Positions 1 to 10,747 are shown, counted from the stretch's first letter. The stretch: 64,000 nt of DNA from Zopfochytrium polystomum (GCA_025765615.1 JAIVFJ010000265.1:1-64000); one strand, 5' to 3'. The notes: generated from the letters alone by a model not told the origin. Translations and numbers: made by a program.

Positions 1-599
1 CTCCACGTTGCTTCCGCGCGGCGACTTGGAAGATTTCCGATCGCCCGCGTGTGTCCAATTTCATTTGCATTTGGGGAGAGCACAGACAGAGAGAGTAAGA
101 TCGAGACAGACAGGCAGACAGAGACACAAAGAGTGAGTGAAAGACAGAGAGAGAGAGTGACAGAGAGAAAGACAGACACAACAACAACAACGGCCTGACA
201 AACACAATCCCGCAGCAGCCGCCAAATCATCCTGCAATGCTCTGGCTGACTCTGGAGTTCCACATGAACTTTTGCGGCGACCCACCCAATTTCGTACCAT
301 TGACCCCATCATATCACCCACCCACCCACCCACCACACGCACACAACACAAACACCTTCGCGAGAAACTGTTGCGAAAAATTGAAAGAAAAAAGAAAAAA
401 AGCACTACCGCTCACGGCTCTTATTATCTTCTCGCACATAAACCAAACACTGCACGTATAAACCAGACGAAGAAAACAAAAAAAAAAAAAGAAAAAAAAG
501 AAAAAAAAAGAGAAAAGCCAAAACTCGACGGGTTAGGACCAAAACCAAACAAACAAAAAGAATGTATGCGGTGCCCCAAAAGAAACAAGCAGCAGCAAC

Positions 600-630
<31 letters not shown>

Positions 631-907
631 AACAAAAAAAAAGAAAAAGGGAGCGCGGTGGCAGGCGGGGAAAAGTTTGAAAAGGGGATTTTTTGGCGAG
701 CGACAAAGCGCAGAAAGCAAACAAAGAGAACGATGGGAGGTTTTTCCTCCCATTTTTTCCGTTTTCTTTAAGGAGGGTGGGGGGGTGGGCCGGTGTGTTT
801 TGTTTTTAAATTTTTTTCGTATGGCAAAGAGGCTGCGGTTGGGGAGGCTGCTGCACGGGAAGGGGCCAACTTTTCCCTTTTTTTTCTATTTTTTTTTTCT
901 TCTCTGT
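1..907. other. Left edge, low-complexity region without a supported gene
   Basis: No coding region can be supported. The stretch holds a GA/CA-rich block at about 79-200, A-rich DNA at about 475-520, a poly(A) run at about 600-629 and T-rich DNA before the 3' end of the MFS gene. The open frames here follow the homopolymers in several frames at once and have no recognisable domain. Confidence 0.6.
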
Positions 908-1135
908 TCAAAGCAGCACCAGCGGCGGCGGCGGCGCCGGGCGGATCGCGGCGGCGACGAGGAACGCGAGGGCGTAGTACGCTGCGACGGCGTAGAAGAC
1001 GTGCGGGTAGATGCGCGTGCAGATCTTTTTTTTTTTTTTGTTTTTGTTTTTGTTGTTTTTGTTTTTGTTGTTTTTGTTTTTTGTTGTTGGTTGTCTTGCG
1101 CGGGTGGGTCGGTCGTGTTTGGGAGGATGCACACA

Positions 1136-1181
<46 letters not shown>

Positions 1182-1516
1182 AAAACCAAACAAACCTGCA
1201 CAGCCACCAACAACGCCCCGCTGTCCAACACGCCCACGACGGCGTTGACGCGCGCCATCTCGGCGGGGCGCACGTACTCGGACATGAGCAGGCGCGCCGC
1301 CATGCTGCCGACCAGCGCCGTCTGCACGAGCGGCGCCGCCGCGACCCACCGCCACCACGCGTCCGACGACGCCGCGCTGCCGTACGCGAGGCAGCCGAGC
1401 GCCGCGAGGAGCGTGCTGGCGCGCATCAGGTGCGGGTGCAGGCGAGTGGTGGTCGCGCGGTCGCGGTGGTGGTGGGTGCGGGTGTCGGCGTCGCCGTCGC
1501 CGTCGCCGCTGTCGGT

Positions 1517-1548
<32 letters not shown>

Positions 1549-3249
1549 CGGTGTCGTCCTGGATCGGCAGCACGGCGCCGCCGAGTAGCGGCGACGCCGC
1601 GCCCGCGCCCGCGGCCGTCGGTGCGTCTGCGCTGCGGCGCCACCACCAAGCCGACCACGACGACGACGACGGCTGCGCGAGGCGACCGCGTCGGCGCGCG
1701 CGACGGCCGCGCGCGGATCCCGCGCCGTTGGTCACCTCTGCGGCGGCCGCGAACGCGTTCCTAAGCAGCCTCTCCGCAGCAGGCAGTCCCCAGGCGCGGA
1801 TGGCGACGCCGAGGACGCCCTCGTACAGCGCAAACAGCGAGAGCTCTGTTGTGGACCATCCGAAGCGGTAGTTCGAGACGATGGCCTTGAAGACGTCGCC
1901 GGCGAGGCCGCCGGCGAGGATCAGCTTGAACGGGACGAGCAAGGGCGGCACGTGGGCGAACGGGGTGTACAGGAACGCGAACGCTGCGCGGAGGGCTGTT
2001 TGGAGGAGGGTCGTGGGCGAGGTGGGCTTGGTGGAGGAGGAGGAGAAGAAAGAGGAGGAGGGGGGCGGTGCGCCCACCGCGCGCGCGGTACCGGGTTCAA
2101 ATGGCGACGGCGGAGGAGACGACGACGACGACGACGACGTTGACGTGGATTGGTAGTTTGCCGCGGACGTCGGCAGCGACAGGTCGGACGCGGCGTGCTT
2201 GGTGGGTTGGAGCGTCTCTGGCGTGACGATGACCAAGAATCTGGGTGGTGGATTTTTGTTGGCGCATGAGGGTTGAGATGTTTTGAGGATGGCGGACAGT
2301 GTTTGGGTGTGTGGGTGATCCGCAGGGAGGAGGGAGAAGAAAAACACAACTCACGCAAACCCGCACCAAGCCATGGCTGCCGCCGACGCAAACACGGGGA
2401 CAAACTTTTCGAGCTGGCCGAACGCCGGGCTGCCAGCGACGGCGGCGCCGAGCGAGATGCCTACGAGCGAGGTAGCCTCGGACAGGCCAAACGACCGTCC
2501 GAGGACGGCGGCTCTCTGCAGCGTGGACGCGGTGTCGACGACGACGGCGAACGCGACGCTGACGAGGCCCGAGATGCCGCCGCAGAGGCCGCGGAGGAGC
2601 GAGCCGAGCCACAAGAGGCGGAGGGGCAGGCGCAGGGCGGCGACGAGGAAGGGCGCGGACAGGTCGACGGCCATGGCAAAGGCGATGGCGGTCAGCACGG
2701 GCTTGCGGCCGACCGTGTCCGAGGCGTGCGCGATTAAGATCGAGGTGAAGAGCGAGGGCAGGAGGAGGAACGAGACTTGGGTCGCGCGGAAGCCCGCGAT
2801 GGCCGCCTGTACGTCCGGGGCGTCGCAACGTAGGCCGACGTCGTCGTCCGGGGCACCGCCGGCGGCAACGAGTCCGGTGCCGTTGTTGTTGAAGCCCGAG
2901 TGCTCGATGCAGATCCTCTGAATGACGTACTGCTCGTTCGAGGCGGACAGCTGCGTGAAATTGGAGTGTGAAGCGGGGTCAGGGAGAGGCGGTGGTGCCG
3001 AGAGTAAAAAAAGTCGATCGACGCGCAGCACGAAGAACGCACGATACGAACCATGTTGAAAGCGAGGGCGTAGAAGACGATGCACGGAGCAAAGACGTAC
3101 GGGCCCCACGTCCTGAAGTAGGCGATCGCCCCGCCGTTGCCCGAGGAGGAGGAGGAGGAGGAGGGTGGCGGTGGTGGTGGTGGAGTTGCGGCGGCAGAGT
3201 TGCTGGCAGTGAGGGCCGTCGTCGTCGTCGTCGTCGTCGTCGTCATCAT
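908..3249 (-). CDS. Major facilitator superfamily transporter
   Basis: Four exons: 3052-3249, 2355-2950, 1196-2240 and 908-1024. All introns are GT-AG and phases agree, giving 651 residues. After a Thr/Ala/Pro/Ser-rich N-terminus comes a first membrane segment (AYFRTWGPYVFAPCIVFYAL). Exon 2 holds a cysteine-bearing extracellular loop, then membrane segments around the MFS motif A, DTVGRKPVL, in the cytoplasmic loop between TM2 and TM3. Exon 3 carries the middle helices, a long Asp-rich low-complexity loop that probably links the two six-helix halves, and the C-terminal helices. The overall plan resembles SLC46/TetA-like proton-coupled carriers, but the substrate cannot be told. The start is the first of two adjacent ATGs. 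The last intron (1025-1195) contains a CA tract and a T-rich repeat. Family call is solid; the exon 4 boundary in the A/T-rich tract is the weakest point. Confidence 0.8.
1137..1181. repeat. (CA)n microsatellite inside MFS intron 3
   Basis: Alternating CA dinucleotides with a few extra A bases, followed on the intron's other side by a TTTTTG-type repeat at about 1027-1085. Both lie wholly inside the last intron of the MFS gene. Confidence 0.9.
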
Positions 3250-3465
3250 CGTCGTCGCCCGTCGTCGCCCGTCGTCGTGGTCGTCTTTGTTCGTTGTTGT
3301 GGGTCGGGAGGGTCTACTGCGTAGTCCTCGTTCAGTGCCCTGGTACCTATCTAAAGGGTGACGATGGCGGACGACGACGATAATGACACGGACGGGACCA
3401 CCAAACGATCGGCGTCGGCTTTTTTTTGTTGTTGCTGGGGCCGAAATGGAATACCCGGAGACAGG

Positions 3466-3540
3466 GCAGACAGACAGACAGACAGACAGACAGGCAGACA
3501 GATAGATAGATAGACAGACAGGACTGACTGACAGATTGAC
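3466..3540. repeat. (GACA)n/(GATA)n tetranucleotide microsatellite
   Basis: A GACA tandem array with an inner GATA block lies upstream of the MFS gene. It reads as low-complexity protein on both strands and is not coding. Confidence 0.9.
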
Positions 3541-3616
3541 AGACGCACATGCAGACAGACAAAGCGATCGGCGGATTGGAGAGAAACACGCGCTGGCTGG
3601 CAAGCACAAACAAAAC

Positions 3617-3617
<1 letters not shown>

Positions 3618-3653
<36 letters not shown>
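3618..3653. repeat. Poly(A) tract
   Basis: About 36 consecutive A. It could be the tail of an unrecognised retroposed sequence, but the flanking DNA shows no retroposon body. Confidence 0.8.
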
Positions 3654-3656
<3 letters not shown>

Positions 3657-4340
3657 AAAAAATCGTGGGGCTTTCACTGACAGCCGCGCGCTGAGTTCTG
3701 GCCTGCTGTATTTGTCCTTCTGCCGCTTCCAGCCTGCTATGAATGTGAGAATGTGAGAATGTGAGAATGAGAATGAGAATATAAATGTGAATGTGATAGC
3801 CAGTGAGCCAGCCAGCCATAGGGTGCTTGTTGCTTTCTAACCAACCACACAAGCAACGGTTTGGTCCTAAATGTTTTTGCTCGCTTCTTGGAAAAAAATG
3901 GAGTGTCTGCTGAATAATTCATTTTGGCAAAACTCTAGCAACATTAAACCCTTTGCTATGAAATTTGGTGTACATGTTTGATGGCAAATCAGCAAGCTGC
4001 ATCGAAAATGGCTCTTGTGTCGCTGCACAGTGGATTTTTTTTTTTTTTTCTTTTTTCAGTCTGCAGCTGAAAGTCGGGAATTCGGAAGTAAATCTTGCAT
4101 AGCTCAAAATGAACTGAGTTCAAACACTTGGAGCAGCTGTCCCAGCTCAAAGTTGCAAAAGATTGGTAAGAGACTATCCTGAGCATGCAATAATGCAACA
4201 GAAAACTTTCTCCTGACTTTAAATTCTGTAAAAGTCATGGTCACCATCTGTTTGCAAAGTAAGAAAATTGGACCACCCCGAAAAGCTTCCATTCTTGACT
4301 GGTTACTATTACTTTTTATCCATTACTAAACTGCATTAAA
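3654..4340. other. AT-richer intergenic stretch, no gene seen
   Basis: Contains a short degenerate tandem repeat (GAGAATGT units, about 3739-3795) and no supported coding region. Base composition drops sharply in GC relative to the MFS gene, marking entry into transposon-rich DNA. Confidence 0.5.
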
Positions 4341-4348
4341 GCGAGCAA

Positions 4349-4720
4349 GTGCCCAAAGTCTCATATGCCATTTCAAGAAGACAAAGAAGCTTGGTGGATC
4401 TCCCACTCAGTAGATGGCCAAAAACGCTCTCAACCTACGATTCACAATGTTTGGGTTGTGCAACAAAACTCTCTGCAGATAATTGTCACTGTTTCTTGCA
4501 GGACATCACAAACATTGTGAATTCAGCTCAGTCTTTGCCAGTTTCGACCAGAACCATTCTGCAGCACTTGCACCAGCTTGGAACTCACAGCTGTATTTCC
4601 ACAAAGAGACCTTTTTTGTTTCCAAAGCATCAAGCTAGGCATCTGGCATTACTCACAAGCATGATGCAAGGCTCATGTAGGAGCAGTCATGAATCCTTCT
4701 CTATTTGGGGTGATTCATGG
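4349..4720 (+). pseudogene. Tc1-like transposase N-terminal fragment
   Basis: The frame contains LPVSTRTILQHLHQLG followed by a KRPFLFPKHQARHLAL-like stretch. This matches the second helix-turn-helix (paired-like) DNA-binding part of Tc1/mariner transposases, where a ..VSxRTVxRxLHexGl.. segment is followed by a Lys-Pro-Leu-Leu and a Lys/His/Arg-Leu stretch. The catalytic DDE domain is missing: the frame runs straight into the LTR beginning at 4721, so the fragment was probably cut by the LTR insertion. No continuation of the transposase could be recognised on the far side of the retroelement (after 8378). Family assignment is from motif memory and is moderately sure. Confidence 0.5.
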
Positions 4721-5127
4721 TGTAAACAGTCTACTCTGAGTGAGTGAGTGGAAGGAGTGAATGAAGTGGAGATGTGTGTCTCTGGGTGGTCCTTCTCCCC
4801 AACTGGAGAGAAAAAGAAAAACTCTGTTATGAATTATTGATACATGATGATGATATACACGCTGTAATAGTTACCAGGCAAGCATGACTGGCACAGGGTA
4901 AAAACCTCTCCCATATCATCTGAGCAGAGGAGGAGGAAAACTGTTGACACCAGGTTTCTGTTCCACTTAATACTCAGAGTATTTGTCATTAGCGCAAGCC
5001 AGCACCCAGGTCTGCATCAGCAGTGGCTCGCTCTCCCATGGGCATTGTGAGAACAAAAACTGACAGTCACAATAGGTTCGGGTCCATCTTGTGCCTCTTG
5101 CTGCTAACCAGTCAGTTCCGCCTAACA
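4721..5127 (-). mobile_element. LTR-B, 3' LTR of the copia element
   Basis: On the minus strand the sequence starts TGTTAGGCGG and ends ACTGTTTACA, the TG...CA form of an LTR. A minus-strand polypurine tract (GCAGGGGGG) lies directly before the TG, as expected for a 3' LTR downstream of the RNase H domain that ends at 5209. A solo copy with a target duplication at 25238-25647 fixes both ends of this family. Other copies or fragments are at 7581-8142 (inverted), 8143-8378, 23916-24232 and 42374-42450. No matching 5-bp duplication is seen around the whole element. Confidence 0.85.
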
Positions 5128-5136
5128 CCCCCCTGC
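5128..5136 (-). other. Polypurine tract of the copia element
   Basis: Read on the minus strand, GCAGGGGGG immediately precedes the TG of the LTR. Such a tract primes plus-strand DNA synthesis in LTR retrotransposons, and its place confirms element orientation. Confidence 0.6.
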
Positions 5137-5208
5137 ACGATGGCCATGGGTGTAGCACCTGTTATGCAAAGCGTGCATAAGCATCTGAGTCTTCAACAGA
5201 AAGGGTGC

Positions 5209-7580
5209 TCAAAAGGTTGGAGCGGGGTCGGAGCCAAGTAGTGAGGTCAGTTGCTGGTGCTGAGACGTCGAGAGTGGTTTTGTGAGAATGTCTGCGACCT
5301 GGTCACTGGTTAGTACGTAGTGTACAGTGATCTCTCCAGTGGCTACACCTTGTTGGAGGAAATGAGCACTTATGCCAATGTGTTTTGTGCGAGCATGTGT
5401 GAGAGGGTTGAGCACCAGTGTGATTGCAGATTGATTGTCCTCAAGGATTGGTAGTGGCCGCTGTGCTGGGAGCTGCAACTCTGATAATACGGCTAAGAGC
5501 CGTTGTGCTTCTTGGAAGGCTTCAGAAAGTGAGTAGTATTCTGCGTCCATGGAGGACAGCGATACTCGATGTTGTTTGTGTGAGACCCAAGAGACGGCAG
5601 CGCCCATGAGGAAGAAGACATATCCAGTGCCTGATGTGCAGTCTCCAGGTTCACCCCCATAGGATGCATCAGCGTATGCAGCTGGTTCAAGGGTGTCATT
5701 TGTGAAGAGCCGTAGCGGCTTGTGGCTTTGCCACATCCGTAGTCCCAGGTGCCTTGGAGGCGGCGGCAGAGAGCATTAAGATGGCACTGGCGTGGCTTCA
5801 GTTGGAACTGGGAGAGTACATTTGTTGCATATGCAATATCTGGTCGAGTTTGTGTTGTGAGGTATTGAATTTTCAAGAGTGTCGATTGATACCAGCTTGA
5901 GTCGCTCTCACTGAGTTTGATTGACGTTTTGTCATGCATAAAGGTGATGCAATGTCGAGGTCGTCCCACATTTTCTCTTCAGTGAGAATTGTCCTGGTGT
6001 ATTCATCTAGGTCCATCCAAATGCCTTTGGCATTGCGCTCAAGGTGGATGCAAATCACTTGGCTGATATTGGTTTCCTCAAGAGACATACTGTACTCAGC
6101 GCAAAAAGCATCCTCAATTTTTGCGACAAGAGCTGGGGTGTTGGCCATGACATTGATGTCGTCGACAAAGACAAAGATGATTTCAAATGTTTGCTGCTGA
6201 GAGTCTACTTGAAAGAAGAGGCAGGGCTCAGCAAGAGATTGATTGAAGCTGAGTTTCTCGACAATGAACTTGCGAAGGGTCAGGAACCAGTTTCGTCCAG
6301 ATTGATGGAGTCCATAGAGGCTCTTGAGAGGTTTGCAGAATAGTTTCTTTCCATCTGGAGTGAATCGCTCGTGGCCTTTTGGTGGATGCATGTAGATAAC
6401 TTCTTTGAGAAAAGTGTACATGTAGGCTGTGCTGACATCCATGCTGTGGTACTTGAGGTCAAAAGCAAGGCTGATTGCAATAAGCAGTCGGATGGCCTGG
6501 ATACAGACAACAGGAGAAAAGGTGTCTGTGTAGTCGATGCCTTCGCGTTGGGTGTTTGCACATGCGTCAAGACGAGCTTTCCATCGCAGCCAGCCAAAGG
6601 GGTCGAGCTTGTAGGCATAAACCCATTTGCAGAACATTGCGCGTTTGCCAGGAGGAAGAACTGCCCATTCCCAGACCTTGTCCTCATCCATGAGAGAGTG
6701 AAGCTCCTCAAGCTCAGATGCAGTCCATTCTTTGTTATAGTCTGATGCGTAGGCTTCCTTGTGGGAACGTGGCACAGGTGGGAGTTGTGATTGGTGGATT
6801 GGTTCTTTAGGGAAGCGCTTTGGGAAGCGTGGTTCTGGTTTGGCTGATGCAATTTAGAGTCGCAAGAGATGGCGAGTGATTGTTCGATTTGCAAGTAGCT
6901 TGTGAAGTCCAGTTGGTGCATCTTTGATGTTGACAATGACAGATGGTGGAAGTGGTGATCAATGACTGGTTCCAGTTCAGTGTTGATGGATGATACTATG
7001 TGGTCTGCTGTTGGAGCTAGGCTCTGTTCAGGTTTGTCTTCATCTTCGCCAAGGAAGACAGCAAATGTGTTGGGGTTCCAACCATTGTCATCATTGTCTT
7101 CCATATCTTGGGGAAGAGTCGGAGGTTGATCTCAGGTGTTTGCTGATGATGATGGCAGCTGTCCCCCCTGGTAGCCTGGCACAATTGCTAGTGAGTATGA
7201 GAGGAGGGAGCACCATCAGGAGGAGAGTTGGATAATTGGCGGTAAGAGTCAAGTGGTGGATCAACAGGCTGGAAGGAAGGAGAATGGTCAGTTTCAGGAA
7301 AATCCGAAAATCATCAGAAAGAGAAGTTAAGAAATCAGAATTAAAAGATTGAAACTTAGTGTTGCTGTGGACAAGACCAGGAAATACATTCTCATGCAAG
7401 TTGCAGTGGCGTGTCTGAAGAATGGTCTGTGCAGAAAGTTGTAGCTGAGGGCAATAGACTCGCTGTCTGTGTTGAACCAAAGAAGAATCCGAGTGAAGCC
7501 TGAGGAGAGAACTTGGTCTTGAGTGAGTTTGCAGGTTCTGTATACTCGTTGTTGAGTGTGACAATGAGGCAGCCAAAAAA
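5209..7580 (-). pseudogene. Ty1/copia pol remnant (reverse transcriptase + RNase H)
   Basis: Minus-strand frames carry, in order, a decayed connector region (7100-7580), then the copia RT core. The RT reads KWVYAYKLDPFG, then an IDYTDTFSPV block and YHSMDVSTAYMYTFLKEVIYM, then SLYGLHQSGRNW, with the catalytic motif FVDDINV in place of YVDDxxx. RNase H follows with AYADASYGG, SSMDAEYYSLSEAFQEA, LEDNQSAI, ARTKHIGI and DILTKPL. The frames 7104-6280, 6775-5873, 5969-5493 and 5736-5209 are offset from one another, so the gene has several frameshifts. Gag, protease and most of integrase are absent: the 5' part is lost near the inverted LTR piece at 7581. Not functional as it stands. Confidence 0.85.
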
Positions 7581-7662
7581 GTAGGAAGTGGAATGGAAAC
7601 CTGGTGTTAACAGTTTTCCTCCTCCTCTGGTCAAGTGTTATGAGTCACCCTCAGGAGACCTC

Positions 7663-7682
7663 TGGAACCTTCTAGAACATTC
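7663..7682 (+). promoter_or_regulatory. Perfect four-unit heat-shock element in solo LTR-A
   Basis: The 20 bases GGAACCTTCTAGAACATTCC fit nGAAnnTTCnnGAAnnTTCn without mismatch, the consensus bound by trimeric heat-shock factor (HSF). More TTCnnGAA-type units follow to about 7720. It lies about 146 bp upstream of the TATA box. Binding is inferred from the consensus only. Confidence 0.75.
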
Positions 7683-7827
7683 CTTCATGGAACCTTGTGG
7701 AACCTTCTGGAACCTTCTTTGCTTTCCTGACTTGTCTTGTTGTCATTGATATCATTGGTATCCTTGTATTACTAATTGCTCTTTCTGGAACTTTCTTTGA
7801 GTCTTGACAAGGAAGACTCTCAAAAGG

Positions 7828-7835
7828 TATAAAAG
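7828..7835 (+). promoter_or_regulatory. TATA box of solo LTR-A
   Basis: TATAAAAG, conserved in sequence and position in all three copies of the LTR; the likely core promoter of the retrotransposon. Confidence 0.7.
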
Positions 7836-8142
7836 GGGGATGGGGGGACCTGTCCCATCCCTCAAGTGAATTATTGTTTCCAATGCAATCATCGCTCCTC
7901 TCAGTTCCTTGTCTGCCTTGTCCTGTCCTGCCCTGTTCCTGACATCAAGCAGACAACATAGGAGAGGTTTTTACCCTGTGCCAGTCAGGCTTGCCTGGCA
8001 ACTATTACAGCGTGCATATCATCATTATGTATCAATTACAATAACAGAGTTTTTCTCTTTCTCTCCAAGTTGGGGAGAAGGACCACCCACAAACACACAT
8101 CTCCACTCCTTCCACTCACTCACTCAGAGTAGACTGTTTACA

Positions 8143-8378
8143 CAGGGTAAAACCTCTCCTATGTTGTCTGCTTGACCAGAGGAGGAGGAAAACTGTTAAC
8201 ACCTGGTTTCCATTCCACTTACTACTTGGAGTATTTGTCAACAGTGCAAGCCAGCGCCCAGGTCTGCATTGGCAGTGGCTCACTCTACCACAGGCATCGT
8301 GAGAACGATAATGACAGTCACAATAGGTTTGGGTCCATCTTGTGCCTCTTGCTGCTAACCAGTCAGTTCCACCTAACA
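8143..8378 (-). mobile_element. Partial LTR-B abutting the inverted piece
   Basis: Same orientation as the 4721 LTR, containing only the half nearest its TGTTAGG end (minus-strand start at 8378). It abuts the inverted piece directly at 8142/8143, so the same LTR segment occurs head to head: about 80 bp at 8143-8222 is almost the exact reverse complement of 7581-7634 plus 7945-7984. It may be the remains of the 5' LTR of the copia element. Confidence 0.7.
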
Positions 8379-9508
8379 ATTTTGATGGTTGATAGTTTCA
8401 TCTTCAGTTGCACCTTCAGCCACACTTTGAAGGGGCCGCTGCAAAATGGAACTTGAATGCAGTTTAAATTTGGGTGAGCAAATATTGAAGGCGCGAACAA
8501 GCCCCTGTTTGAGAATTTCAGCAAGCTTTCCTTCAGGCAACCAGCGACCTGTGGCTGCCACTTTTTCTTTTCAGTGTTTTGGTGAACAAGGATCAAAGCC
8601 AATACATTGCAGGAGTATAGTGGTATTTTTTTTGTGAAGAAATGAAACGAAAAATATATTTGGCAAACCATCTTATTTCTGGCCACAAGATGCAAACCAA
8701 ACTTGTCAATTTGTCGGATTACGTTCAAGAACACAATAACTGGATTCAATGCACTACGATTCCATTTAATATCGCACTATTTGTTTCTTTCTTAGTTCTT
8801 CATTTTTTCCAAGTCTTGTCATCAGTCAAACATACTTTCATGGAAAACTTTTTAACTATTCCGTGAACAGCGGGTATTACTGGGAGGGCAATACTTCGTC
8901 TTACGACGACGTCGGCCAGTTGGCTGTTATATACATCGACCAGGGGTCTCTGCTCAGTCAGAACGCCCTGCAAGCGCCATCACCCAGAACCCTCAACCGA
9001 AATATTTTTACTCTTTCCCGTTCTCTTCCTGCCTTCCCTGCAGTAATTCCAAACTCCCTAGTTACGTGGCCCAAAAATCAGTGAATACTTATTCTCTCTT
9101 GAATCCAAAACATCAGTGAACGCAAGAAGTATCGAAACCTTCAGTTTTCATTTGAGGTGATAGGTTTCACTGATCAACCGACCGACGCACTCTTCGCCTC
9201 AACCGACACTAGCTTGAACGTTGTCGTCAAGCCAAGGCAAAGTACGCTTCCTTTTGGTGAGCTGCGTTGGCACCGCCAAACGACAGTCAAAATGCTGCAC
9301 GCTTTGGAATAGTAAGCATATTTGAACTTGTCCGGATGCCCGCATTATATTAAACAGTCCCCAGTCAAGAGGCCCGGATGCATTCAGCCAAAGTCTTAAG
9401 AAATCACGATTAGCTTCCGCCCAACAAATAAGATGCCAGAGCCCACTGTGATCTCACGTCCCCTCCAGTCCTCCCCCTTTGCAAGAATGAATGGGTGTCG
9501 CGAGGCTT
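8379..9508. other. Intergenic stretch, no gene supported
   Basis: AT-rich to about 8870 and mixed afterwards. Open frames are short, have no domain signature and overlap on both strands. No tRNA or repeat was recognised. Confidence 0.5.
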
Positions 9509-10696
9509 TTACACGATGTCGCCGGTGGACATGAACCTTTCAACGTACGGCCGCGCGGCCTCGATGTAGTCCCACGACATCATGTCGTGCGGATTGTTGT
9601 GGTCATCGCCGTCGTGAACGCGGTGCGGAACGACGACGATGCGGTCGTCGCCGCCGCCGCCGGCCGGCAGCCGCGAGATGCCCGTCGCCCACGGGTTGAT
9701 GACCGCGTCGTTCCGCTTGACAAAGTGCACGACCTGGGCGGCGGGGTACGCGGCGCGGTCGACAAAGTACGACGGCGCAAACATGAGCACGCGCAGGCGG
9801 GCCAGCAGCCGCGCGCCGTCGTCCCCGCACTCGGTGGCCAGCAGCCGCATGGCGGCGTTGACGTGCGACGCGCCCTCCGAGTGCGCGATCTGCAGGAACG
9901 TCGTCGTCGTCGTCGTCGCGCTGCCCGGGCCGTCCAGCAGGCATTCCGCCCACATCTGCACGAGCAGGTACTGCTGCCGCGCGTACTGCCCGCCGTCGAT
10001 CGCCTTCATCCGCGCCGCGTCCCGCAGGAACCCGCCGACGTCGGCCGCGCCCTGGTGCGACGGGTTGTACACCCCGCGCACACCGATGCCGCTCCACCGC
10101 CCGCCGCTGCCGAGCCCGAGCCGCCGCGACACCTCGGCCGCGTCGCGGTGCGCGTGGCCAATGTCGCACACGCCCATCCCGTTGATGTACCCGACCCGCG
10201 CCGCACCACCACTGCCGCCGTCCGGATCCGCCGCCGAAAAGTACTGCGCGACGGCGCCGCCCTCGCCGATGACGTGCGGCAGCAGCCGCACGGCGCGCAG
10301 CCCCGGCGTTGCCGTCGTCGTCGTCGTCGTCGCGAACGGCCCCGCCGCGTGGCCCAGCAGCCGCCGCAGCGCCGCGGCCAGCCGCGCCGGGTCCGCGAAC
10401 AAGTTGGCGCGGCCCCACTCCCACTCGTGGGCGGCGCCGGGTGCGCCGCGCAGCATGCCCAGCTCCCACACCTTGCCGTGCAGCCGGAACTGCTGCGCGG
10501 TCGGCAGTGCGGCGACGGCGGCATGGAGCCGGGACACCGGGTCGTCGTCGTCGTTGTCGTCGTTGTCGGCAAGGCTGCGCAATGGGAGTAAAGACGAGGC
10601 GGAATGCTGCAGGTCGAGGTACTCGACGTCCATGGTGTACGCCATGGTCACGTACTGACTGGCCAGCGAGGCCGCGATCTTGAGGAGCGCGTCCAT
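9509..10696 (-). CDS. Alpha/beta-hydrolase-like protein resembling chlamydial DUF687
   Basis: Single exon of 395 residues. I start at MDALLKIAAS (10694-10696); the frame stays open upstream only through a (TG)n tract and is unlikely to be translated there. Ordered signatures: GYINGMGVCD (about residue 168), GVRGVYNPSHQGAADVGGFL (about 207), a helix YLLVQMWAECL, then FLQIAHSEGASHVNAAMRL, where H-S-E-G resembles a hydrolase nucleophile elbow, then LRVLMFAPSYFVDRA and VVHFVKRNDAVINPW. This order (INGM, GVYN.[ST]HG, [CA]HS[QE]GA.HV, APA.Y, VHY..RRD) is what I recall for DUF687-type proteins of Chlamydiae. Asp/Thr low-complexity inserts were gained in the local style of this genome. No signal peptide is obvious. 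It is divergently arranged with eIF5. The protein is surely real given 395 codons with conserved blocks; the family link is from memory and moderately sure. Confidence 0.6.
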   Translation of the reverse strand: MDALLKIAASLASQYVTMAYTMDVEYLDLQHSASSLLPLRSLADNDDNDDDDPVSRLHAAVAALPTAQQFRLHGKVWELGMLRGAPGAAHEWEWGRANLFADPARLAAALRRLLGHAAGPFATTTTTTATPGLRAVRLLPHVIGEGGAVAQYFSAADPDGGSGGAARVGYINGMGVCDIGHAHRDAAEVSRRLGLGSGGRWSGIGVRGVYNPSHQGAADVGGFLRDAARMKAIDGGQYARQQYLLVQMWAECLLDGPGSATTTTTTFLQIAHSEGASHVNAAMRLLATECGDDGARLLARLRVLMFAPSYFVDRAAYPAAQVVHFVKRNDAVINPWATGISRLPAGGGGDDRIVVVPHRVHDGDDHNNPHDMMSWDYIEAARPYVERFMSTGDIV

Positions 10697-10707
10697 ATGG
10701 AGCGTGG

Positions 10708-10708
<1 letters not shown>

Positions 10709-10743
<35 letters not shown>
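10709..10743. repeat. (TG)n microsatellite
   Basis: Uninterrupted TG dinucleotides just upstream of the start codon of the DUF687-like gene. Reading through it in frame would add a His/Thr stretch to that protein. Confidence 0.95.

Positions 10744-10747
<4 letters not shown>

Larger units (their letters stand above)
7635..7944 (+). mobile_element. Solo LTR-A (copy 1), heat-shock-element-bearing
   Basis: 310 bp beginning TGTTATGAGTCACC and ending CTGTTCCTGACA, flanked on both sides by TCAAG (7630-7634 and 7945-7949), a perfect 5-bp target duplication. It holds no coding region, so it is the product of LTR-LTR recombination. An array of inverted GAA/TTC units lies in its first 90 bp and a TATAAAAG box near position 194 of the LTR. 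Homologous copies: 22274-22636 (minus) and 41835-42142 (plus). The internal part of this family is not present in the window, so its superfamily is unknown. Confidence 0.92.
7581..8142 (+). mobile_element. Inverted partial LTR-B, split by a solo LTR-A
   Basis: Read on the plus strand this piece ends ACTGTTTACA at 8142, i.e. opposite in orientation to the LTR at 4721-5127. It is interrupted at 7635-7944 by the solo LTR-A, whose TCAAG target duplication lies within the LTR-B sequence. It covers the 3' two thirds of the LTR and stops near 7581 beside the pol remnant. Confidence 0.75.

Noticed and set aside
9491..10658. Plus-strand frames of over 300 codons opposite the DUF687-like gene
   Set aside because: Arg/Pro/Ala-rich antisense shadows of a very GC-rich gene; no motif.
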